Below, one piece after another: positions 12,190 to 22,700 of a DNA stretch of 64,000 nt. The position numbers and the translations under genes were made by a program. Origin of the DNA: Apiospora phragmitis (Eukaryota > Ascomycota > Sordariomycetes > Amphisphaeriales > Apiosporaceae); NCBI GenBank assembly GCA_038363925.1, contig JAQQWL010000009.1, forward strand, positions 2,418,001 through 2,482,000, written 5' to 3'. Numbering within the stretch: the first letter of the stretch is position 1; each line of letters opens with the position of its first letter. The notes below the pieces were generated by a model. The model was not told where the DNA came from. It saw only the letters and a list, made by a program, of their open reading frames with translations, and ran no database searches.

Positions 12190-13544
12190 TGACTTGGCCG
12201 ATGAAAACGGATTAGTAACGGTTTTAAGTAATAGAGTACGTTTTTTTATTTAAATATTATTTTATATATATATTTAAAAAGCTTTTTATTAATTATATAA
12301 ATAGTTAATATAATAAACTTATATTAAAAACTTAAATTAAAAAATTAAAATAGATTTATTTTAATTAAACTTTATTTAAAAAAAACTTTTAATTTTACTT
12401 TTAATTTTAATTTTATAACTTTATTAATTAATTAATTTTTTTTAAACACTATTTTTAACTTATAATATTAATTTTTTTTTTTTAAATATTTAGTTTTTAT
12501 TATTATTATTAATAATTAAAAAACGTAACGTAGTTTATTATTAAATTAATTATATTATTAAGTCGACCACTTTTTTTTAACTTATATAATTAAACTTTAA
12601 CACGTAATATCTTTATAATTATAATATCGATTTAATTAAAAAAAGATCGTATTATTTTAATAATTTAAGCGACGCGAGAAGGTTTAAATTAAATTAGCTA
12701 AAGAGTTACTACAAAAGTGTACGACATCTCTTAAGCTACTTTAAACAACCAACTCCGCGGTATTAAACCTCGACGCGAAATCCGATATTTATAATATAAA
12801 TTAAATTTAATTAAAAAAGATATATTTCGTTATTATATAATTAGTTTAAATACTTAAGGGATATCTCTTAATATTAATATTATAAGAAATATAGCTAATT
12901 TTTTCTTAAAGTCGCGCGACGGCGACCGCGTTAATAAACACTAAGTTAAACGCTTTATTAATTATAACCTAAACTTTAAGACTTAAATAAACCGTTGATA
13001 CGATTACTAGAGGGTTTTTTATAAAGATATAGGTATTATTTCCGGCTAGTTCGCGCTAGTTGCGAATATTAAGACTAAATACGATATTTTAAATAAAGAT
13101 GTATGAAATTTTAACGAGACTAGCTCTTAATTTTAATAAAATTTAATACGATTAAATATTATAATAAATATATATTATAAAATAATAATAGAAAAGAAAA
13201 GAATGTATAAAACTCGATACGATAATATATTTTAAATATTTATAACTTTTATTTTAAAAAAAAAAATTAAAAAAGGTATAATATTTCGATTTAATTTAAT
13301 AATATAATTAAAACTTATTCTCGAAATAATATTATAATAACTTAAATTATTTATAAAATTTTAAACGTAACTCGACTTTATTAATTAACGTTTATAATTT
13401 TACTTATAATAATAATATTCGTGATATTATTAAATAATTATTTAAAAATAATATCACGATAATACTTAATACCTCGTATAACTACCTTAAATTAAAACTT
13501 GAAAAATAATACGAATTAAATAATACGAGTATATTAAAAACACA

Positions 13545-13800
13545 TAATCTATACTGCTATAAACTATAGTCGACACTCGTAGGGTCAGCCCCTTATTAGG
13601 CTGCCTGCACGCGGCCTTCTTTTTAAGAGGAAAACATTATAAGAGTAACGAAATAAGCGTCTAAGTATATATTAAGGAGTGCATATTCTTGATTAATCTA
13701 TCGTATATCGAAAAACATCGGGAAATTAATATTATACCCCTCTATGTCATATAATTAACTATCCGTGCCTTAGGTCGCGATTTCTTAGCCCTGCTATAAT
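13545..13800. other. Island of less AT-rich, CpA-containing sequence inside the transposon
   Basis: Unlike the surrounding element this stretch contains ordinary mixed sequence, for example GGGTCAGCCCC, GCTGCCTGCACGCGG and ATCCGTGCCTTAGG, with several CpA dinucleotides. It may be non-repeated DNA, a younger insertion, or a conserved remnant. No terminal repeats or coding frame were found for it. Confidence 0.5.
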
Positions 13801-14635
13801 ATTAATTAAAAATAATTAAAATAAAAAAAGAGGTTAATTATATATTAATAAAATAATATTAAACTTAAAGATTTAAAAGAGATTATTAAAGATTTAAATT
13901 AATTTAATAAATTCGAAGGGTATTAATAAAAAAGAGACTAAATATATAATAATAAACGTGTTTTATATATTTTATATAAACACTTTTTATTTTAATAATT
14001 AATTTAAATATTAACTTAACTTATTAATAAAGTAAATAACCTTAACGATTTTATTATATAAATATTTTTATTACTACATTATAAATTAATACTATTACTT
14101 ATTATATTAATAAAGTATTCTCTTTATTATATGTTTAAATATTATTTCGTATTATTAATATAAACTTAAAAACATTTTACTAAGTTTTTTTAAAAACTTA
14201 AACAGCGTTTATTATAACGAATATTTAAAAAGAATATAAAATTAATTAATTAAAAGAGTTTTAATTAAACTATTTTATATAAAAATATTATAATATAAAT
14301 AAAGTAAATTATTTAATAATAAACTATATTATTTATAAATTATATTAATAAAAAAAGGCTTAAATAATAAATAAGGTTTTTCTTTTTTCAACTTTTAAAT
14401 TTAAAAATTAAAGTTTAATTTTATCTTAAAATTTATTATATTATAAATTCGTGAATTTAAAGTAAAATGCATTAAAAAACTATATTAAAAGTGAAAATAG
14501 ATTTAAATAAAAGTCGAGCTCATAATTTAAAAATAGATTTCAAGCCATTTCCGTCTTGATCAGCGTACGGATTTTATTAAGGTACACGACCAAGGGACCG
14601 TATTCGTGCCAAAACGGTTTTGGCACTTGGTTTCC

Positions 14636-14676
14636 GTCACAGGACGGACTTCAAAACCCCCCCTGACGCGCTAAGG
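14636..14676 (-). repeat. Right terminal inverted repeat of the transposon
   Basis: The reverse complement begins CCTTAGCGCGTCAGGGGGGG and continues TTTTGAAGTCCGTCCTGTGAC, matching the left end. It is followed by TA at 14677-14678, the second copy of the presumed target-site duplication. Confidence 0.88.
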
Positions 14677-14869
14677 TACTGATCAATTGAAAGCCCGAGC
14701 TCGAGGTAGGTAAGTTATAGGTAAAGTACCGAGTCTAGCCGGACTGGGGCGAGCAACTTCCCCGGCTTTAGAGGCTCAGGCTAGGCATGTGTGCTGTAAT
14801 GTGATCCGAAGTGAACTCCAACCCAGCCATCTAAACCTTCAACTTATAATCCGGCGAACGAAATACAGA
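14677..14869. promoter_or_regulatory. Right part of the Tof1/dehydrogenase divergent promoter
   Basis: This 193-bp block lies between the transposon edge and the dehydrogenase start codon. It contains GGTAGGTAAG and GTAAAGTACC stretches of the kind common upstream of genes in this window. It must serve as the immediate promoter and leader of the dehydrogenase gene. Confidence 0.5.
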
Positions 14870-15943
14870 ATGGCGAATATCCTCATGAGAAAAAGTGCCT
14901 TGCAGCTCAAGAGCCAATTGAGGCTGTTCAGCTCTAAGTCCTCCAGGTATGCCGCTCAGGTCAATAAGCTCGGTGTTATTGGGGCGGGACAGATGGTGAG
15001 TTGACCTCGGCATGTGATTGGGAACCTCAAGTATATCAGAACACTTACCAATGCTTACAGGGCATGGGCATCGCGCTGGTAGCTGCTCAGAGGGCCGGGG
15101 TTCCAGTGACGCTTATAGATACGTCTCAAGCTTCCCTGGATAAGGGATTGGGCTTTGCCGGTAGGTGTCCCCTTGTTCCTCGGCTCGAGAGCCAGAACTA
15201 ACTCCGGTGACAGAGAAGCTCCTAGCCAAAGATGTGTCTAACAGAGGATCTCACAGGAGCAAGCGGACAAGGCTCGCTCGCTGCTGACTTCTTCTACATC
15301 CATTGAAAACCTTTCCGAAGTCGATTTCGTCATTGAGGCAGTCCCAGAGATGCCCCAGCTCAAGTTCGACATCTTCAAGCAGCTCGCCGAGATCTGCCCT
15401 AAGCATGCCATTTTGGCGACTAACACTTCGTCCATCTCCATCACCAAAATCGCGGCCGCGACCACCAAGGACCCCAAGGACACGTCGGTCAGCTCCCGTG
15501 TCGTATCCACGCACTTCATGAACCCCGTGCCTGTGCAGAAGGGTGTTGAGATCATTAGCGGCCTACAGACGAGTGCCGAGACCTTGAACACCGCCGTAGA
15601 GTTCTGCAAGGCTATGGGCAAGATCCCCTCGGTGTCGGCCGATGCTCCGGGCTTCTTGGCTAACCGTATCCTCATGCCCTATATCAACGAGGCCGTCATC
15701 TGCCTCGAGACTGGTGTTGGTGACCGGGACTCTATCGACGCCATCATGAAGAACGGCACCAACGTGCCGATGGGGCCTCTGCAACTCGCCGACTTCATCG
15801 GCCTTGACACCTGCTTAGCCATCATGAAGGTTCTGCACCAGGAGACGGGTGATTCAAAGTACAGGCCGAGTGTGCTTCTGGGCAAGATGGTTGATGCTGG
15901 GTGGCTGGGAAAGAAGAGGGGCAAGGGTTTCTATGATTACTGA
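14870..15943 (+). CDS. Short-chain L-3-hydroxyacyl-CoA dehydrogenase, mitochondrial (frame broken once)
   Basis: Oxidises L-3-hydroxyacyl-CoA to 3-ketoacyl-CoA with NAD+ in fatty-acid beta-oxidation. Exons are 14870-14995, 15061-15160 and 15214-15943. The first about 30 residues are rich in Arg, Lys, Ser and Ala with no acidic residue, as in a mitochondrial presequence. The NAD-binding loop reads KLGVIGAGQMGMGIA across the first intron. STHFMNPVPVQKGVEII carries the catalytic histidine, PGFLANRILMPYINEA follows, and the C-terminus is GKKRGKGFYDY with no peroxisomal SKL signal. The exon sum is one base short. Between LLAKDV and ISQEQADKAR the frame breaks at about 15237-15246; one added base (for example AAGCAG instead of AACAG) restores about 318 aa, the usual length. 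The neighbour to the left is transcribed divergently with a transposon between them. Confidence 0.9.
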
Positions 15944-18321
15944 GGATTACCCAGGCGAGTTATGGCTGGTCTGATGTACGATTGAAGGTAAATCTATCCT
16001 TTCAGACAACTACGCTATCGTTTTGTCAATTTATGATATTCCGAACTTCTCTATGGTCCGGCCAATATAATTAATTCGAGGCTTGCATACTGGAAGGCCA
16101 TATCACATCTCCTGGGGAAATTTATGCCACAAATATGTGACGCGTGGTCTCAAGAGCTGCTATATATCAATAACGTCGCTGTGTTCACTCTACTCCTATT
16201 CACGCAGGAACGAAGACAAGGCCCGATTCGCGAACCACGAACCCGTCACTACATGCGTAGCAAGCCGAAGTCTTGGTAACCATAGTATACATTATATCAG
16301 AACAGAAATGTTACTAGAGCGGTTTAGGCGCAGGGAGACAATAGCCTGTTATATCGCATTCACATGTTTGGCACAAGCAACAACACTTTGCGCCCCCCCC
16401 AATCAGCTGAGAAACAGTCATTCTCACTGGAATACCAGCGGTCTATACATTCGTCTATATCAAAAAGGGCGAAGGGACGAGATAAGCTGTAGCACCAATG
16501 GTGGTCATCGTCGTTTAGAGTTTGAATCCAAGCTAAACCAAGACCAATGAAATAGGTTCTGTCGTCACTCGTTGTCAACATGAGGCTCTGCCGCCCAATA
16601 CACTATTCTCTTTAGGTTCGCGTCGAGAAACGAAGACATAGAATATATCTGATTGAGGGCTGAGTTACTTTGTCACTTTATAAATAACGTGTATATTGGG
16701 CAGACACGTCCTATGTACGTCAGGGTACTACCAGCAATGACACCTCTCGGCGATGAGGACCAGTGAGGACTCACATCTTGATGTGTCGTTCAGTCACTGA
16801 TAGTCGGTACCTCTGATATGTCGGCTTTCAATAAGAAAAGAATCCTGTTGCAAGTTTCGGCCGGCTGAGTTCCACCGCATGCACTACTAGGTCGGGACTA
16901 GGTAGGGTAGCTGAGAGCTGTTTGCAGCACCGGCACCTATACTCGGGAATACTCACCCGCACCTTCAAGGATCAGGTGAGGATACTCTTCGTGCTCAAAA
17001 GCGATGCCACCCATTCGGAGACTTACGTGCCGCATGGCTTTTTTCCGCATGTCTGCCCCTTTCATTCCTAGATCCTGTGCCTACTGCTCTTTTCGACCAA
17101 TATGAGTCAACGCCCACCGCTCTCGCTCTTGGGACTCAACTAGTAAGGAGAGGATGATGCGTACTCGGCTACCTATTATAGGGGAGATCAACAAACGGGT
17201 GTATGGCTTGGCTGTTTCATCACCGCAGCCAGGAAGTGTTATCAAGGGTATGTGCTGAAAGACTCCTGCTACTCGAGGCCAAGAACACCGGAGTATCACA
17301 GCATACAATATACGAGGCTTTGATAGCACAGCAGCGAAGGACTGCTGTTCCATTGACTAAAGCTCCCGGTAAGATGGGGCGGGTGTACGCACATCTGGCT
17401 GAGTCCCTGGGGGTAGAATGGTTCTCGTTGAAACCTACGGCAGGACCTCACGAATCAAGAACCAGCTTCTTCAATAGAAGGACGCTGTCAGCCAGGAGAG
17501 TGGCGGTTGTCAGCTATTTACCACCTCCTTTGTGTGTTCGTGTTAGTTGCTTAAACTTGGCGCTCTCTGGTCTGGGCAAGTGCGGCCGAGACAGATGACT
17601 GACGTTCTGGAGGACATGGGTTCGGTCGATGTCTTGCCGCCCAGAGATCGAGACGCGGCGGCGCTGAACAATCAGAAGCGAGCGAGCACGGCACAGTTCT
17701 TTGCAACGTTCAGTGCCTTAGATGAGCATGTCCGTCAGCAGCCACGATGACGCACCACAGAAAGGAGTAGGTCAATATAGTCATAACAGATTCTATCCAA
17801 CACAGGGGGGTGGGGGAATAGTGGAAACCCCATGCGAGGAGCAGCCTAGGCGTGCCTGTGGGGATGATGAGCAAGAAACGTACTCTACAGGGCAAGGGGT
17901 CTTTATTTGATGGCGGGAATCCCAGACTGAGGGGAGCATGTGGATCGAGCTGCTGGGAGCAATGTTTCGAAGATCTTATTACCCGGTGGATAGCCCATAC
18001 TCGGATCTCATAGTCGCGGGCAGAAAGGGAAGCATGTTGGGGATACTCGCTTGTAGCCACTTAGGCTTGGAAGTACAGAGAATCGGTATCTACAAAAACG
18101 TGTGTTGCTTAATTGCATATACGAGAGTGGGTGTGGGAGGCCCAGATCGAGATGACGCACTCATAGTATGTTGTGATAGAAGACTAATGCTGTCTCAGGG
18201 GGCGATTCAATATTGGGCAACCATCAAGATGTCTATCTCACTTGCGGCAATGGCCATGTATAGTCAGGCGAAGGGCATGTTGATGTTGCTATCAGCTTCG
18301 GGAGGGAGGGAGGCGGCCGTA

Positions 18322-18348
18322 CCCTTGACGTCCTTGACGTCCTTGACG
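18322..18348. repeat. Three tandem 9-bp units (CCTTGACG core)
   Basis: The unit YCCTTGACG is repeated three times back to back. It is a short tandem repeat in non-coding DNA with no known role. Confidence 0.8.
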
Positions 18349-18422
18349 CCCTTTGCTTATTGCAGTATGGAAAGTGCCGCCGCCGTATGCACGATTCGCC
18401 GGAATCGAGCTCGCCACAGCGT

Positions 18423-18446
18423 GATAATCAGCGAGATAATCAGCGA
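18423..18446. repeat. Two tandem 12-bp units (GATAATCAGCGA)
   Basis: A perfect direct duplication of 12 bp in non-coding sequence, about 75 bp from the 9-bp triplicate. Confidence 0.8.
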
Positions 18447-19592
18447 TACGATGGCCCGTGGCGTACGAGATCTCGCAGTCTGGGCGCCTCTTACAGGGAC
18501 CAGGGAGTGATGCACCATGAAGTTAGCGAGCAGGACTTGGCGACGACAATAACTATAGCCTGATGAGACGGTAGGGGGAATGTAAGGACGTGTAGCGCAG
18601 CAGAAGACACCAGATGTTCGTATTGATACGGGCTGCGGGCTTGCTGGCTGGCAACTCGGCTCCCATGCATCATCAGCCTTGACCAAGTGGTGAAAGAAAG
18701 AGAGACATGCATTGGTGACACTGCTTACATCCCCTATCGTCAAGCTCAGGCGCATCTCGCTGATTCAGCCGCGTTATCAAAACCCGCACCACGGCAGTAG
18801 GCGCGCCGCGTGGGAATCTTTTTGTCGCTCATATATCCAGGTTTCAAATCGGCGTGACGCCGACGCGTGGATTTTTGCTACCATTGGTCGTCAACCCCAA
18901 GCCGGAAGCCATGTTTCGCTTCTCTGGCTTGCCGCGTGTCGAGGCTGGATTTTGCCGGAAATGCCAGCGCCTCGTAGATCCCCATTATGCCATGCTTATC
19001 AGAGGCCATTGCCTGCGTCGAAGCGTCGAGCCAACTCCATGAACGGAATCTCCATTGTCCGTTCTCGTGAGGGTTAGCATATCCACTGTAGCCTGGGTGG
19101 GATGCGTAGGCCGGGCGTAGCAGTCGACTATGCTTTCTTTTGATATGTAAACGTGTTTCACGTTTCACGGGCAAGGTGGACTGCAGGCTAGTCACGCCTA
19201 CCAACTACTCGGAAGCTGGTCTTACCTGTATCAACACAGTGGGCTGTCAAACTTTGAAGCCAAAGCTTCCCTTTTCAAACAGACGCCGGCTAGGAGATGG
19301 ATGGGCTGTCAAGTTCTTATCAGTATGCTTCGCACCATACTAGCACGCGCTGTGCAAAGTGAGGTGCCCCTCGGATGTTTGGTTTGCAATATATGTGAAT
19401 CGCGTCAAGGCTGGTTAGGGGAGATGCGGAGGAAAGGGGATCGAGGATGATCCATGCCAGGGCAATATGAAAACGATTTCAACCCGGGCGGGCTCTATAC
19501 GAACAGACCCCCTTGCTCCTCGAAATTGAAGGAACCAGTGCAGCCGGTAAGCCAGGCCTATGATGCATGCGCTTTGTAGGCCTCATCCGGGC

Positions 19593-19611
19593 GTCCGGGC
19601 TTCGCCCGGAC
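19593..19611. other. Perfect 8-bp hairpin with 3-nt loop
   Basis: GTCCGGGC-TTC-GCCCGGAC is a fully paired GC-rich stem-loop in non-coding DNA. It has no following T-run, and no gene ends here, so a terminator role is not supported. Confidence 0.7.
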
Positions 19612-19752
19612 AGCAGGCAGGTGATCTGGTGGGGGATGGGCCTCGTTTGCTCCATTTGCTCAACCTCAGCCCATCTTGTTCAGACCAATGTTTGATGCAG
19701 GGAAACAGGTGGACAGATCCCGACTCAGCCACACTGGGCCGTCGGTAAAAGA

Positions 19753-19770
19753 TAGCTAGCTAGCTAGCTA
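19753..19770. repeat. TAGC tetranucleotide microsatellite
   Basis: TAGCTAGCTAGCTAGCTA, a self-complementary simple repeat in non-coding sequence. Confidence 0.85.
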
Positions 19771-22700
19771 CCCGGCACCTAGAGAAGAGCTGGCAGCATA
19801 CAATGAGATATCATTCATTGTCATAGCTATCTCGTGATACAAACAATGTCTATCGGCTCAGCGGGGTTGTTCACGACGACGGAGCGGCCACCGGTGAAGC
19901 ATAATGGCCAATGGCACGCTAGATTAGGTAGGTTCGGTCTACGCAGGCCCTAGACAGATTCCATCTATTTGGAGAAAACCACGTAGCAAACAGTCGGGAG
20001 CGCCGAAGCGGGTCACGGGTTACAGCGAGGCCCATTGATCCCATCACCGGACCTCTTTACCGGCGTTATCCCATCCAGGCACCCCGTCCCCTTCGGCATC
20101 CACCAAGACTACCTAAGATAGAGGTAAAATCCATGTCATGCGATGCTGCGAGCACGTTTCAAACCCATCGTTGCAACTGCTCGCTAAGATGCTGTCATGG
20201 GGAACGATCGTCCTCCAAGGAATTGCGTGGTGCGCATTTCCAGATGATGGCTGGGCGAGACATACTCGCCAAAGCAAAAGACTCGCCTGGTCCATTCGCC
20301 TGCATATGCGAGATTGAGATCAATCCATGTGATCTGGTGTATAGACCAGGACACTACGATGTTGCGGGGCGCTTGCGGTGCAATCGAGCCACCCTCATTT
20401 TATACTCTCCAACCGGTGGCTCTGCAGCATCGGTCAAGGGGAAGGAAAAAGCAACATCGCAGCTATAACTGCCGCAATTAGCTGTAACCGCCGCTGTAGT
20501 TGTCTCCATTCCATGACAAAATCCGTCTCATCTTCTTTCAGACTTCAGCCGCAAGTTCCTCGTTTCAATTGCTCCGAGATCTGACGAATTCGACTGTAAT
20601 TCATCCAATGTTCTTGCAACAAATAGATGGATAAATCAGGGTTTTACGCTCATCGTTTAGAATCGCTTTGCTCGACAGCTAAACATAAACGTGCAAGAAG
20701 TAGCGGAAGAAGAAAGGAAATGTAGAAAGAAAGAAAGAAACTATGGGAAAAACCAAGGCCAGCAATTGGTAGCACTTTGTAGTAATTGCTTTATACATAC
20801 TCCGTAGTTTATCCTCCAATTAACACCGAGATGTGGCCCATCCTTCTCGATGGCACTGTATATTGATGACGGTCACTTGCAAAGAGGAAAACCACGCCCG
20901 ACGACGTCGAATCGACGTACACTGTCATACAATACCCCACTACACTTTATCTCGGAAATCTTGATGCTACTGTGGTTTCGCTTTGGGAATGGTCGCGGTA
21001 GTTGCAAGGGGCACAAAGGACGCGGCGGCCACGGATCGGGCTGTAGCGTAGCGCCTCACGAATGTCCCAGCACAACAGCACGAACCGGCGGGCTTAGCCC
21101 ACATGGGTGGATGGTGGTACGACCGACGGCTGGCTGGACTGAAAGGGAATGGCTGGACATGGGCAGATTCCAAATGTGATGGGATCCCCCTCCGCGCTCC
21201 CAAGCTTTCTATTTTGATTATCATGGTGACATCCCGAATCACATCAAAGAGATCAAAGCGGGCGCCGATAGTGGTGCGAAGATCCTGGGATTGTGGGTTC
21301 GAGGTGGGCAGGGAGAAATCATAGGATGCACGTATTATAGACACCGTACTCCGTATTGATACTGTAGCATTTACCTGCTCGGGGTGTGCTGATCATGGCC
21401 GTATCCTGGCATCAGATCTCGACGAACGGGGTGCCAGTCAAGGTGGAGTCGTGTGGGCTTGCTGCGGAATGGTACACAGGAACATGCTTTAGTCGCGAGT
21501 TTTGAATGGCCTGGGCTTGCTGATTCAGATTCAGATTTGGTGGATGGGGTGTGGTAGTCATCCCCAGCTGCTATCCTATCTATCTTACTTCGGAGAAACA
21601 AAACAGCTATAAACAAAAGAGAACATTGAAGCACGTACTCTTGAGGAAAGGCAGGTTGTCGCGTTGCCTCAGCCCTCCCACCAACAAACCACCAAGACTC
21701 CATCCATACGGTGCAGCGTACGAGTCTTTTCGAATTGGGAAGGCAGTTCCTGCTTGCCTGTTTCTAAATCTGGAAAACACCAAATGGTGAAACAAGCCCT
21801 TCCCGCTAGGATGGCCCTGCCACCGCGTGCCAACTTGCTTCCCCCTCCCAAGGGAAAATACCTGTTGGAATCACAACATGGATCGCCTGTGGGTTTTGGC
21901 CAATTTCCCATCCCGGATCTGAGGTTTTGCTGGGCCACCCGCCAGTGTCGCGAACTCCCTTCCTACTATCCGCCGAGGTGGGTAATGACAGCGAAGCCGC
22001 TGCTCCGCCTACCAGGTGGAAGGTGGGAGAAAAAAAGAGCGTGGGAGTTGTCGTGCATCTTTCAAGGCGAGATCCACTCTGATCCGTGCCATCGGGGTTA
22101 GAGAGCCCGGCCCCCGAGTGGCTTGCCTCCATCACGGCAGGCACGCCTCGTTTCCACGCTCCTTTAGGTAGTGGGTTAGCGCCGTCGCTGTTGTTCAAGG
22201 TTCGGTAGCTCTGTCACGCTGAATGAAGTCTGACCTCCAAGGATATGGTGAAGTGGCACAGCCAGTGGTACACAGCATTGCCTTTATTTCGAGCCGTCGG
22301 TCAAGTACCTTGTGTTGCCATCCAACATGGGGTGAGATGGGATGAGATGGGCGCAAACTTCAGTCGGATCCTTTAAGCTTCCCTGCAAAAGTACAAAAAT
22401 ATCCTCGCCGCCGGGAGGAGGTTATGCATACGCACTGGGACATGTCATTTCGACAGACACATGTCATTAGAGCTGGGATACCCGAAACCCAGGCCCTTTC
22501 CGATAATTACGGCTACCTGCTTACTGGCTTCTAGACCGTCGTCGCGGTACTCCTTGGACCGGGATACCAGCTGTTTTATGACACCTCGAACAAGTAGGTA
22601 GCCAGCCAGTTGGACCGCGCCGAAAACGCCACCGGGAGCATATAATATGAGAGAAACAATCTCGTGGGCCGCAAAGGCGCAGTTGACTTATTTCCGTGTG

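Larger units (their letters stand above)
12149..14676. mobile_element. TIR DNA transposon, probably Tc1/mariner-Fot1 type, heavily RIP-mutated and dead
   Basis: The 2528-bp block is sharply AT-rich against roughly balanced flanks. Its ends are 41-bp imperfect inverted repeats (37 of 41 positions identical by hand alignment) flanked by TA on both sides (12147-12148 and 14677-14678), the target duplication of Tc1/mariner and Fot1/pogo elements. Size fits a full element with one transposase gene, but no open frame survives: stops occur constantly in every frame. Surviving C's are mostly in CpG, with CpA scarce, which is the footprint of repeat-induced point mutation. Three of the four TIR mismatches are C-to-T or G-to-A changes. 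Superfamily assignment rests on the TA duplication and size only, since no transposase residues can be read. Confidence 0.82.

Noticed and set aside
15232..15254. 23-nt micro-intron in the dehydrogenase
   Set aside because: It restores frame and has splice-like ends, but it is too short for known fungal splicing and would delete residues present in homologues. A one-base indel is simpler.
19593..19611. Hairpin as a transcription terminator
   Set aside because: No T-run and no gene ending nearby, and hairpin terminators are not used by fungal Pol II.
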